Shown: in pieces, positions 7,994-16,851 of the stretch
Position numbering within the stretch: the stretch's first letter is position 1
Layout: each line of letters opens with the position of its first letter
NCBI GenBank assembly: GCA_016795385.1
Contig: JAEUHI010000047.1
Location: forward strand, 1-64,000
DNA: 64,000 bases
Direction of reading: 5' to 3'
DNA from: Verrucomicrobiales bacterium
Lineage (GTDB): Bacteria; Verrucomicrobiota; Verrucomicrobiia; Verrucomicrobiales; DEV007
Made by a program: the position numbers and the translations under genes
Notes under the pieces: generated by a model
The model's database searches: none
What the model was told of the DNA's origin: nothing
Seen by the model: only the letters and a program-made list of their open reading frames with translations

Positions 7994-9415
7994 TCATCCA
8001 TAAATGGAAAGATCTTCTGCGGGATAAGTCCAAATTTCACTTAAGGTGGGATGATAGTGCGGGATTCTTAACAATTGCCCCGCCGTTGCCCGGAAGGCCA
8101 TGGCCACGATAATCTCGTGGATCAGTTCGACCGCTTCGGGACCCACGACCGCACCGCCCACGATCTCGCCGGTGGCGGTGTCGGCGATGAGTTTCACAAA
8201 CCCGTGGGTCTCGCCCATGACCATCGATTTACCGTGGTCATCGAAGGGATAGGTCGCCACCGCGACGGCGCGTCCGGCGTCGAGCGCCTCTTTTTCCGAG
8301 AGACCCACCGTGGCGACCTGCGGATCGGTAAAAATGCCCAGCAGCTTCAGCCGGTAGTCGATGCGTTTGGGGGCTTCGCCGATCACGCCGAGATGCACCG
8401 CGGCGTTGTGGGCGGCGATCTCGCCCTGCTCGATCGCGATGTGGACGATCTCGTGCGGACCGCAGACATCGCCGGCAGCGAAGATCCCCGGCACGCCGGT
8501 GCTTTGATCGGCATCGCAGAGGATGCGCCCCGAGCCCTCCTCCAGCGTGATGCCTGCCGCGGCCGCGTCGAGGGTGCGGGTGTTTGGCACCCGTCCCACA
8601 GCCTGCAGGATCTCGTCGGCGGTGACACAGCGGAGGGCTCCGCCTTGCTCGAAATAGACCGTCTTTTCCCCGGTCTCACCTCGCTCGACGCGGGTGAGTT
8701 TTGTGCCGGTGTGGAGCGTGAAGGACTCGCGCTCCCGCAGGGCCTGTTCGAGCGCCTCGGCGATGTCGGTGTCGGAGGTGGAGAGCAGGTGTTCGCTTCT
8801 CTGGATGACGTCGACCTTCTTTCCCAGCCCCTCGAGGTAGCAGGCCATTTCCAGCGCGATTGCCCCACCGCCGAGCACGACAAAACTCTCCGGCAGGCGG
8901 GTGGCTTCGAGGATCTCATCGCTCGTCCAGTAGCCGGTTTCTTCCAGACCGGGGATGGGCAGGCGTGTCACCACGGATCCGGTGGCGATGAGACAGGTGC
9001 GGAAGGACACGGAAAAGACCTCGCCTCCCTCGAGCGGTGTCACCTTTACGGAATCCGGACCCGAGAAGGCCGCCGTGCCGCGGATGAGGTCAAAGCGTCC
9101 GTCCTCGAGTTGTCCGCGGCGGTAGTCGGCGAACTCGCCAATGAGACGTCGCTTGCGCGCGATGATCTCATCGGTCCGCACTTCGAGGCCCTCCGCGCGC
9201 AGGCCGAATTCGCCCGCCCGCCGGATCGTGCGAAAGCGGTTGGCCGATTCGATCAGGGTCTTTGACGGCATGCAGCCCCGCAGGATGCAAAGGCCGCCCA
9301 GCTCGCGGGCGCCGTCGATGACCGCGACGCTGAGCCCGTGGCCGTGGGCCGTTCGGGCCGCCGCATATCCGGCGCTGCCGCCGCCGAGGATGAGGAAGTC
9401 GTAAATCTCTTTCAT
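7994..9415 (-). CDS. FAD-dependent pyridine nucleotide-disulfide oxidoreductase
   Basis: This 473-residue class I flavoprotein is of the dihydrolipoamide dehydrogenase/mercuric reductase type. It has the FAD-binding GGGSAGYAAA at residues 11-20, redox-active cysteines in LCILRGCMPSK (Cys43 and Cys48), a second dinucleotide site VVLGGGAIALEMACYLE, the GIFAAGDV FAD motif, and the C-terminal HYHPTLSE that supplies the catalytic base. I chose the ATG at 9415 because the dinucleotide fold begins right after it; an upstream in-frame start at 9502 adds 29 unlike residues. No E2, lipoyl or mer genes are adjacent, so the physiological disulfide substrate is unknown. It is transcribed away from the lipoprotein gene at 9509. 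Confidence 0.88.
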   Translation of the reverse strand: MKEIYDFLILGGGSAGYAAARTAHGHGLSVAVIDGARELGGLCILRGCMPSKTLIESANRFRTIRRAGEFGLRAEGLEVRTDEIIARKRRLIGEFADYRRGQLEDGRFDLIRGTAAFSGPDSVKVTPLEGGEVFSVSFRTCLIATGSVVTRLPIPGLEETGYWTSDEILEATRLPESFVVLGGGAIALEMACYLEGLGKKVDVIQRSEHLLSTSDTDIAEALEQALRERESFTLHTGTKLTRVERGETGEKTVYFEQGGALRCVTADEILQAVGRVPNTRTLDAAAAGITLEEGSGRILCDADQSTGVPGIFAAGDVCGPHEIVHIAIEQGEIAAHNAAVHLGVIGEAPKRIDYRLKLLGIFTDPQVATVGLSEKEALDAGRAVAVATYPFDDHGKSMVMGETHGFVKLIADTATGEIVGGAVVGPEAVELIHEIIVAMAFRATAGQLLRIPHYHPTLSEIWTYPAEDLSIYG

Positions 9416-9508
9416 GAAATTGCGTGAGGTGCGGAGGATGAATCGCACTGGACGAGACGCCCGCGCCACGTCATCCTTGCGCCTCAATCCATTTTCCCGC
9501 AAGTCGCA

Positions 9509-10111
9509 ATGAAATCACCCCACCGGCTCCTCTGGACGAGTTCGATCGCTTGCCTTTTCCTCATCGGCTGCGAAAAGCCGCAGCAGCGCGCGGCGGCTGA
9601 GGTGGAGATGCCCGCTCCACCGGCAGTCGCAGCGGTCCCGCCCGCACCCGCACCATCGGACCCTGCGCCTGCCGCGGAGGTACCGGTTCCGGACGCTCCG
9701 GCCGCGGATACGAGCGCCCCGGCCGAACCCGGATTGGAGCCCGAGCCCGAACTGGTCGTGGCGATGGAGGGGGAGAAAATCCTCGTCTCCGGTGCACTCC
9801 GCAGCAAGATCCAGGTCGAGCGCATCGTCGAGACACTGCAGCGGGAGTTTCCCGATCATTCGGTCGAGAGCACCCTTGCCGTCGATTACGAGCGCATGGG
9901 GGTCGGTTGGGGAAACCGCGTGGCCGATGAATTCCTCGTGCCGTTTTTGCAACGGGTCGAGAACGCCAAGGTCACCTATCGCGAGACGGTCGTGACCTTG
10001 GATGGAAACGTCAAGTCCCCCGGCGAGCTCCAGATGGTTTCCGAGGCGGCGATCAACACCTTTTCCGGCAGCACGACGCAGCAGCTCAAAAACAACCTGA
10101 AGACTCCCTGA
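9509..10111 (+). CDS. Lipoprotein with BON-like domain
   Basis: This 200-residue protein has a lipoprotein signal (LFLIGC, lipobox Cys21), a Pro/Ala-rich flexible stretch (about 30-80), then an alpha/beta domain (about 85-195) that looks like a BON or OmpATb-type fold: GEKILVSGALRSKIQVERIVETL, then VTLDGNVKSPGELQMVSEAA. BON domains usually bind membranes or polymers. Its stop is three bases before the next ATG, with the stop region (CTGAGG) doubling as a Shine-Dalgarno. It begins a probable operon with the prenyltransferase-repeat and terpene-cyclase genes, suggesting an envelope role tied to polycyclic lipid metabolism. The family assignment is moderate. Confidence 0.75.
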   Translation: MKSPHRLLWTSSIACLFLIGCEKPQQRAAAEVEMPAPPAVAAVPPAPAPSDPAPAAEVPVPDAPAADTSAPAEPGLEPEPELVVAMEGEKILVSGALRSKIQVERIVETLQREFPDHSVESTLAVDYERMGVGWGNRVADEFLVPFLQRVENAKVTYRETVVTLDGNVKSPGELQMVSEAAINTFSGSTTQQLKNNLKTP

Positions 10112-10114
10112 GGC

Positions 10115-11002
10115 ATGTCCCTGCGCCTCGAGATGCTGCAAGTCGCGCGCCTCGCGCGATCCGTCCTCGGCGACGAGGCTTGTGATCTGGTCGAGGGCTA
10201 CGTGCGTTCGCAGCAGAATGAAGATGGGGGCTTCCGGGATCGCGAGGGGATTTCCGATCTCTATTACACCAGCTTCGCGATCGACGCCCTCACCGCCCTG
10301 CAGGTGGCGTTGCCGGAGGAAAGCCTCGCCGCCTTCCTCCAATCCAAACTCACCGTGATCGACGAACTCGATTTCGTGCATCTCTGTTGTCTCGCGCGGG
10401 GTTTCTCGGCCCTGACAAAACCACCGTCCGCCGCGACCCTCGCACCCGTCTACGAGGCCATCGAGCGCTACCGCACCGCGGACGGTGGCTACAATCAATC
10501 GGACGATGATGAGACCGGCTCGGCCTACGCCTGTTTCCTCGCCTACGGCGCTTACGCCGACCACCGCCTCTCCCTTCCGGATCCGGAGGGGGTCGTGCGG
10601 TGTCTCGATTCCCTGCGCGTCGCGGGCGGTGCCTGGGCGAACGACGTCGAGCTGCCGATCCCGAATGTGCCCGCCACCGCCGCCGCGGTGACGCTCTGCC
10701 GCAATCTCCGCCAACCGATCCCGCCGGAGACGGCGAAATGGATCCTCGATTCGTGGCATCCCTCGGGAGGCTTCCTGCCGTTCCCCGCCGCGCCGATGCC
10801 CGACCTGCTCTCCACCGCCGTCGCTCTCCACGCCCTCGATGGCTTGCAGGTGGATTTCGCGGATCGCAAAGAGTCCATGCTCGATTTCGTCGATTCCCTC
10901 TGGACCGCCGCCGGTGGATTCCACGGCACCTGGGATGAAGAGGAATTCGACATTGAATACACCTACTACGGTCTGCTCGCCCTGGGCCACCTCGCTCTCT
11001 GA
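10115..11002 (+). CDS. Prenyltransferase/squalene oxidase repeat protein
   Basis: This 295-residue protein is built from alpha-alpha barrel repeats of the prenyltransferase/squalene cyclase superfamily, with QW-like motifs: VRSQQNEDGGFRD, YRTADGGYNQSDDD, LRVAGGAWAND and LWTAAGGFHGTWDEEE. It is about the size of a protein prenyltransferase beta subunit or a single cyclase domain. No DxDD cyclase motif is visible, and I do not see the zinc-site set of protein prenyltransferases clearly enough to claim that activity. The larger cyclase homologue starts ten bases downstream, so the two may form a two-barrel complex. Confidence 0.8.
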   Translation: MSLRLEMLQVARLARSVLGDEACDLVEGYVRSQQNEDGGFRDREGISDLYYTSFAIDALTALQVALPEESLAAFLQSKLTVIDELDFVHLCCLARGFSALTKPPSAATLAPVYEAIERYRTADGGYNQSDDDETGSAYACFLAYGAYADHRLSLPDPEGVVRCLDSLRVAGGAWANDVELPIPNVPATAAAVTLCRNLRQPIPPETAKWILDSWHPSGGFLPFPAAPMPDLLSTAVALHALDGLQVDFADRKESMLDFVDSLWTAAGGFHGTWDEEEFDIEYTYYGLLALGHLAL

Positions 11003-11011
11003 TCCTCCGTG

Positions 11012-12865
11012 ATGATCGACCCCGCCCGCCTTCGCGAGACCCTGACAAACGCCCAATCCTCGCTGCTCGCGGAGCGGAACGGGGAGGGCCACTGGACCGG
11101 CGAACTCTCCACCTCGGCCCTTTCCACCGCGACCGCCCTGGTCGCTCTCGGCTGTGTCGATCCCGTCCTGCATCGCGATCGCGTCGCCGGGGCCTGCGGT
11201 TGGCTCGTCAGGAATCAAAATGCCGACGGAGGCTGGGGGGATACGGTGAAAAGCTTTTCCAACATCTCCACGACGCTGCTCTGCTGGTCGGCCCTGTCGC
11301 GTTTCGGGGGCGATGACTCCCGCGATGCGGTCACGCGTGCCTCGCATTGGATCCGTGGCTACGTGGGATCGCTCGATCCCGCGATGATCGCCGAGACGGT
11401 GAAGGCCCGCTATGGAAAAGACCGCACCTTCTCCGTGCCCATCCTGATGCTCTGCGCGATCTGCGGCACGCTGGGTCCACGGAGCTGGGATCAGGTGATG
11501 CAGATGCCGCATTGGCTCGCCGCCTTCCCGAGATCGTGGTTTGCCGCGCTGCGTCTGCCCGTCGTCAGTTACGCGCTGCCGGCACTCATCGCGATCGGCT
11601 ATGCGAAATCGCGCACGACCTTGGCCAAGTGCCGGCTTGCCTTCCCGGATCCGCTGTGGCCCAGGCTTTCTCGTTTGCTGACCTCGATCCAACCGGCCTC
11701 CGGCGGATTCCTCGAAGCCGCACCTCTCACCAGTTTCGTGACCATGGCCCTCGTCACGGCCGGAGAGCGGGAACATCCCGTCGTGAAAAAGGGCGTCTCG
11801 TTTCTCCTCGAGACGATCCGTCCTGATGGGAGCTGGCCGATCGACACGAATCTCGCGACCTGGGCGACCACCCTGGCGGTGAAGGCCCTCGCTGCGGGCA
11901 AAGAGGGTACGATGGAGGATCGAACCCTCTTTGATGGACAGGAGATCGTGAAACGTTGGCTCCTCGATCAGCAGTACAAGGAGCGCCATCCTTTCACCGA
12001 CGCGGCGCCGGGCGGTTGGGCATGGACCGATCTCAGTGGTGGCGTGCCCGATGCCGACGACACGCCCGGTGCACTGCTCGCCCTCAAGGTGCTTTTGTCA
12101 GGATGCGGGAATGCGGAGGTCCGCGCCGCGGCCGAAGCCGGGATCGTCTGGCTGCTGGATCTTCAAAATCGCGATGGCGGCATCCCCACCTTCTGCCGGG
12201 GATGGGGGGCACTGCCCTTCGATCGATCCTCGCCCGATCTCACCGCCCACACCCTGCGGGCGTGGCGGACCTGGCGTGAGGATATGCCCGCCGCGATCCA
12301 GGTGCGCATCGACCAGGGCACGGCAAAGGGGATCGCTTTTCTCCTGCGCGAACAACGTCGCGATGGTTCATGGCGACCGCTCTGGTTCGGCAACCAGCAT
12401 CGCCGCGACGATGAGGAAAACCCCACCTACGGCACGGCGAAAGTGCTGCTCGCCCTCGCGGAGATCGATCCGGCGAGCGATGCGGTGAAGCGGGGCGCGG
12501 CCTGGCTGCTCGACCATCAGAACGAGGACGGTGGCTGGGGCGGCGCAAAAGGCATCACGCCCTCCACGATCGAGGAGACCGCCCTCGCCCTCAGCGCCCT
12601 GACATTCCTCCAATCCAACGCCACTCCACCACTTCACCACTCCGACGCACTCGTCCGGGGCTTCGAGTGGCTCAATCGGGCGACGGAGCGCGGCACCCGC
12701 TTCGAGCCCGCACCGATCGGCTTTTATTTCGCGAAGCTCTGGTATTACGAGCGCGCTTACCCGATCGTCTGGACGGTCGAGGCACTCGGGAGGCTGAGCC
12801 TCATCGAGGGATTGGCGGCGGGGGAATCCGCTCCGAATCTCCGCCGCCACCCGTCGTCGGCGTGA
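11012..12865 (+). CDS. Squalene-hopene cyclase-like class II terpene cyclase
   Basis: This protein of about 617 residues has the length and repeat layout of squalene-hopene cyclases. QW motifs include QNADGGWGD near the N-terminus, QNRDGGIP in the middle and QNEDGGWGGAKG near the C-terminus. The acid catalyst motif DxDD is present as DADDTPG (Asp near residue 347). The C-terminal GFYFAKLWYYERAYPIVW matches the cyclase end. It probably protonates and cyclises squalene or a related polyprene at the membrane. No squalene synthase (hpnCDE-type) genes are in the window, so product and substrate are unknown. I prefer ATG 11012 over GTG 11009. The last 65 bases overlap the convergent gene. Confidence 0.87.
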   Translation: MIDPARLRETLTNAQSSLLAERNGEGHWTGELSTSALSTATALVALGCVDPVLHRDRVAGACGWLVRNQNADGGWGDTVKSFSNISTTLLCWSALSRFGGDDSRDAVTRASHWIRGYVGSLDPAMIAETVKARYGKDRTFSVPILMLCAICGTLGPRSWDQVMQMPHWLAAFPRSWFAALRLPVVSYALPALIAIGYAKSRTTLAKCRLAFPDPLWPRLSRLLTSIQPASGGFLEAAPLTSFVTMALVTAGEREHPVVKKGVSFLLETIRPDGSWPIDTNLATWATTLAVKALAAGKEGTMEDRTLFDGQEIVKRWLLDQQYKERHPFTDAAPGGWAWTDLSGGVPDADDTPGALLALKVLLSGCGNAEVRAAAEAGIVWLLDLQNRDGGIPTFCRGWGALPFDRSSPDLTAHTLRAWRTWREDMPAAIQVRIDQGTAKGIAFLLREQRRDGSWRPLWFGNQHRRDDEENPTYGTAKVLLALAEIDPASDAVKRGAAWLLDHQNEDGGWGGAKGITPSTIEETALALSALTFLQSNATPPLHHSDALVRGFEWLNRATERGTRFEPAPIGFYFAKLWYYERAYPIVWTVEALGRLSLIEGLAAGESAPNLRRHPSSA

Positions 12866-13904
12866 TCGGCGGCTTGGGCGGACTCGTCGTCACGGGCTTC
12901 GGTGCGGGAGTCGTCGAGACGGCGGGCGGCGCGGGTGGGGCCGGAATCGGAGCGGTGGACGGGGTGGTCGTGGGGGCGGGGCTCAGCGGAGGCGGAGCGG
13001 GAATGCCATCGCCCACGCTCGGTCCCGTCATGGGACGGCCGTTCGCATCGACGGGAGCATAAGGCTGGTTGCCGGCGACGGCCACGCCCGGGGCGGGTGG
13101 GAGCGGCACGGAATGGATGCCCGTCATCGATCCGGGCACTTGGCCGGGGATTTGTCCGGGCACCTGGCCGGGTATCTGACCCGAGGCGATGCCCGGAGGC
13201 ATCGGGGGAATCACGGCACCGGGAGCGATCGCGGAATTCGGCATGGTGGCGGTCGGGGCGTAGGTGCCGGTCAGGTCGATCGCGGTCCCGGCGCCACCGG
13301 GAGCCATGGAATCGACGATGAGTGGTTGGCCATCGGGACGGGCACGATGATCGCGATAAACCCAAATCGTGCGCAGGACTTCGCCCGTGTTTCCGGAAAT
13401 GTAGAGCTTTCCAACGAGGCGGCGCGAGGCATCGAGCAGTTCGAGTCGCCAGACGAGTTCGGTCGAGTATTCACGGAGCCGGAGGAGGTAATCGCAACTG
13501 TCGAAGGCCATTTTCGCCTTGCGGGCCTCGCCTTCGGCGATGGTGAAAGCGGCGACGCTGTCGACGCTGATCTGCGAGGCCCCGAAAAAGCCCACCGGCA
13601 CATCATCAGGGTAGCGGACGTCATCGATGCCGCCGTCGCCGGCACGGCCGCCTCCCGCCCAGAAACGGTAGAGCAGGCGCGGGGCGCGCTGATCGTAGGC
13701 GAGGATCTGCCAATCGGTCGGCTGGGGTACGCCGCCTTGGGCGCGCATCTCGGCGACCGATTGCACGGCTTGGGGACCGAACTGGGCCGAGACCAGGCCG
13801 ATCGCTTCGCGCGCGCTCGTCGCGGTGCGTTGCGCCTCGGCGCTCGAGGTGAAGAGGAGGGCTCCGGCAAAAAGAAGGGGGAGCAGGGTGGCGGATTTGT
13901 TCAT
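12801..13904 (-). CDS. Exported Pro-rich protein, uncharacterised
   Basis: This 367-residue protein has a signal peptide (LLPLLFAGALLFTSSAEAQ), a folded N-terminal half (about 25-200) with alternating hydrophobic strands (LLYRFWAGG, AAFTIAEGEARKAKMAFDS, YSTELVWRLELLD, RLVGKLYISGNTGEVL), and a disordered C-terminal half made almost only of Pro, Gly, Thr and Ala, including four near-copies of GQIPGQVP. The N-terminal part resembles PepSY-like strand arrangements but I do not assign it. The Pro-rich tail suggests a cell-envelope spacer. The final 65 bases overlap the terpene cyclase gene on the other strand. Confidence 0.7.
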   Translation of the reverse strand: MNKSATLLPLLFAGALLFTSSAEAQRTATSAREAIGLVSAQFGPQAVQSVAEMRAQGGVPQPTDWQILAYDQRAPRLLYRFWAGGGRAGDGGIDDVRYPDDVPVGFFGASQISVDSVAAFTIAEGEARKAKMAFDSCDYLLRLREYSTELVWRLELLDASRRLVGKLYISGNTGEVLRTIWVYRDHRARPDGQPLIVDSMAPGGAGTAIDLTGTYAPTATMPNSAIAPGAVIPPMPPGIASGQIPGQVPGQIPGQVPGSMTGIHSVPLPPAPGVAVAGNQPYAPVDANGRPMTGPSVGDGIPAPPPLSPAPTTTPSTAPIPAPPAPPAVSTTPAPKPVTTSPPKPPITPTTGGGGDSERIPPPPIPR

Positions 13905-14096
13905 CGTGGCAGAGAGAGAAAGTTTCTACAAAGTCGTAATACGATCCCTTGTAACGGGATCTTAGCGCGATTTTTCCGGAATCGAAACCGTGCGATCCCG
14001 GGGCGCGGCGTGGCGCGATCACGAGAGGAAAGGGGATGGTCGCACGCGTGACGATCTGACAAACTGCCGGATCGTTCCCATGCGGGACCTGACAGG

Positions 14097-16700
14097 GTGA
14101 GAGCGCGGATACAACTGGGTCGTTTCTCCACCACGCTCATTCTGGCGTGGGTCGCGGCTCTGTGTCCGGCCCTGGCCATCGATTACCTGCGCGACATCAA
14201 GCCCGTCTTCAAGGAGCGCTGCCAATCGTGCCACGGGGCCTTGAAGCAGCAGGCCGGTCTCCGTCTCGACACCGCGGCCCGGCTCCTCGCCGGCGGGAAA
14301 GACGGGGTGGTCGTCGTCCCGGGCAAGCCGGACGCGAGCCGGCTCATCGACCGGCTCACCACCAGCGATGTGCACGAGCGCATGCCCCTCGAGGCAGCGC
14401 CTCTGCAACCGCAGCAGATCGCGGCGATCCGTGAATGGATCCTTGCGGGCGCACCGGTGCCACCCGATGAGAAGGGCGAGGAAGATCCTTTGGAGCATTG
14501 GTCGTTCCGTCGGATCGAGCGTCCTCCCATGCCGGAGATCGGCGAAGTGGCGCATCCGGTGGATCGCTTTCTCGTAGCCAAACACCGGGAGAAGAAGCTG
14601 CGGACGGCTCCCGAGGCCGAACGCACGCTCTTGCTGCGACGGCTCTATCTCGACCTCATGGGATTGCCGCCGACCGCGGAACAACTGAGTGACGAGCGGG
14701 CTTATGAAGACATCGTCGACGAACTGCTCGCGAGTTCCCATCACGGCGAACGTTGGGCGCGGCATTGGATGGATGTGTGGCGCTACTCCGATTGGTACGG
14801 ACTCGGTGATCAGCTGCGCAACAGCCAGAAGCACCTCTGGCATTGGCGCGATTGGATCGTGGAGTCGCTCAACGAGGACAAGGGCTACGATCGCATGATC
14901 GAGGAGATGATCGCCGCCGACGAGCTCGCGCCCGGTGACGCCGATGCGGTGCGGGCCACGGGATTTCTGGCGAGAAATTATTACCTCTTCAACCGTACCA
15001 CCTGGCTCGATGACACTCTCGAGCACACCGGCAAGGCCTTTCTCGGTCTCACCCTGAACTGTGCGAAATGCCACGATCACAAGTATGACCCGATCGAGAT
15101 GGTCGATTACTACAACCTGCGTGCCGTTTTCGAGCCGCATCAGGTGAGACTCGATCCCGTGCCGGGGGTGATCGATTTTGAAAAGAACGGCATCCCCCGT
15201 GTCTTCGACGATCATCCCGATGCCGAGACCTTCCTCCATGTCCGGGGAGATCCGGCGAATCCTGACAAAACGATCAAAATCACGCCGGCCGTGCCAGCGG
15301 TCTTCGCCGCTTTCGCACCGCCGCTCGAGCCGGTCGCGCTCCCTCTCGGGGAGTGGGCGCCGGCGACAAGGAAAACGTTTCAAGAGGACCATCTCGCGGC
15401 CGCACGGGCCAAGGTGGAGGCAACCGGGAAGGACCTGGAGCGGGCCCTTGCCAAGGCCGGCGCGGGTGGTGCGCCTGTGGCGAAAGCAGCCGATCCGGCG
15501 AAGGAGGTGGCGCTGGCCGAAGCCGCGAGGGATGTCGCCGTGGCGGAGCTGGCCCATCTCGAGGCGGTCATCGCCGCGGATACCGCGGCGCTCGCGAAGC
15601 CGGATGAAGCGCTCGCCTGCGCCGCTTCGCAGCGCGAGGCGGAGATGTTGGCGGCCCGGGCAAAGAGCGATCTGTTGAAGCTCGGCCCTGACGGAGATAC
15701 CAAAAAGGTGAAGGCGGCGGAGGAAGCGCTCGCCGTGGCGGAAAAGAAGCTGGCGGCGAAAGACGCGGATTACACGCCCTTGCGTGGAGCGAAGAAGGCG
15801 CTCGAGACACCCGAACACAAGGAGGATACCTACGGCCCCTCCTTTTCACCGACGAGCACCGGACGCCGCCTCATGTTCGCGAAGTGGATCACCTCGCGCG
15901 AGAATCCGCTCGCCGCGCGTGTCGCCGTGAACCAGGTCTGGATGCGGCACTTCGGCGAGCCGCTCGTGGAGACGATTTTCGATTTCGGACGCCAGGCACC
16001 GCGTCCGGAGCATCTCGAGCTGCTCGATTGGCTTGCGGTCGAGTTCATGGAATCGGGTTGGAGTTTCAAGCACCTCCACCGCCTCCTCGTGACCTCACAG
16101 GCCTATCGACGGTGCTCATCGAATGCCGGAATGGATCCCGCGACACTTGCCGCCGATCCGGTGAATCGTTTCTACTGGCGCGCGAATCCGCGGCGGATGG
16201 AATCGCAGGTGGTGCGCGACAGCCTCCTTCATCTCGCCGGCGAACTCGATGTGTCGATGGGTGGTCCCTCCGTGCCGCCGAATGGTTCTTCGAAGCGGCG
16301 CGGGATCTATTTCACCCATTCGCGCGACGAGGAGGACAAATTCCTGACGATGTTTGACAACGCCGACATCCTCCAGTGCTACCGGCGTCCGGAGAGCATC
16401 GTGCCCCAGCAGGCCCTGGCCCTCGCCAATGCCGCCATCTCGCTCGACGCCTCCGGGAAGATCGCGGCGCGTGTCCACGCGGCGCGTCCGGGCGCGGATC
16501 GGGGAGCGTTCGTGGACGGTGTGTTTATGATTTTGCTAGGGCGTTTTCCGGAGGGGGATGAGCGCAATGCCTGTCTCGACTACTGGACGGAGATGGATTC
16601 TCTCGAATCCGTGAAGGCGACGAGGGATCCCGAAGCCACGATCCGCTCCCGGCTCGTGCATGCGGTGCTGAATCACAATGACTTTGTGACGGTGCGGTGA
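14097..16700 (+). CDS. PVC-type cytochrome c with DUF1549 and DUF1553 domains
   Basis: This 867-residue exported protein starts at GTG 14097 (signal ILAWVAALCPALA). It begins with a PSCyt1 heme domain (CQSCH at 42-46, then GLRLDTAARLL...GKPDASRLIDRL and ERMPLEA), followed by DUF1549 (about 150-330) with a second heme site NCAKCHDHKYDP at 322-326, and a C-terminal DUF1553 domain (about 580-860: GRRLMFAKWITSRENPLAARVAVNQVW). Between them is an Ala/Lys/Glu-rich coiled coil (about 430-560). These proteins are typical of Planctomycetes and Verrucomicrobia and pair with DUF1501 proteins, here at 18861. Their substrate is unproven; polysaccharide oxidation has been suggested. Confidence 0.93.
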   Translation: MRARIQLGRFSTTLILAWVAALCPALAIDYLRDIKPVFKERCQSCHGALKQQAGLRLDTAARLLAGGKDGVVVVPGKPDASRLIDRLTTSDVHERMPLEAAPLQPQQIAAIREWILAGAPVPPDEKGEEDPLEHWSFRRIERPPMPEIGEVAHPVDRFLVAKHREKKLRTAPEAERTLLLRRLYLDLMGLPPTAEQLSDERAYEDIVDELLASSHHGERWARHWMDVWRYSDWYGLGDQLRNSQKHLWHWRDWIVESLNEDKGYDRMIEEMIAADELAPGDADAVRATGFLARNYYLFNRTTWLDDTLEHTGKAFLGLTLNCAKCHDHKYDPIEMVDYYNLRAVFEPHQVRLDPVPGVIDFEKNGIPRVFDDHPDAETFLHVRGDPANPDKTIKITPAVPAVFAAFAPPLEPVALPLGEWAPATRKTFQEDHLAAARAKVEATGKDLERALAKAGAGGAPVAKAADPAKEVALAEAARDVAVAELAHLEAVIAADTAALAKPDEALACAASQREAEMLAARAKSDLLKLGPDGDTKKVKAAEEALAVAEKKLAAKDADYTPLRGAKKALETPEHKEDTYGPSFSPTSTGRRLMFAKWITSRENPLAARVAVNQVWMRHFGEPLVETIFDFGRQAPRPEHLELLDWLAVEFMESGWSFKHLHRLLVTSQAYRRCSSNAGMDPATLAADPVNRFYWRANPRRMESQVVRDSLLHLAGELDVSMGGPSVPPNGSSKRRGIYFTHSRDEEDKFLTMFDNADILQCYRRPESIVPQQALALANAAISLDASGKIAARVHAARPGADRGAFVDGVFMILLGRFPEGDERNACLDYWTEMDSLESVKATRDPEATIRSRLVHAVLNHNDFVTVR

Positions 16701-16851
16701 AGGTGGGTATGACGGGTGGATGCGGTAATTTCCCTGTCTTCTGGCATTTCCGGCAGCGCGTGTTGGGGGTTGCCTTTTCCATTTGATCCACACATCTTGG
16801 TGTAGCGTTCATCGACCCGGGGAGGCAGGTCGGATCGTTGCGATTTGAAGT

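Noticed and set aside
9515..11989. An 824-codon minus-strand open frame
   Set aside because: It lies opposite the lipoprotein, the barrel protein and the terpene cyclase, whose motifs are unmistakable on the plus strand.
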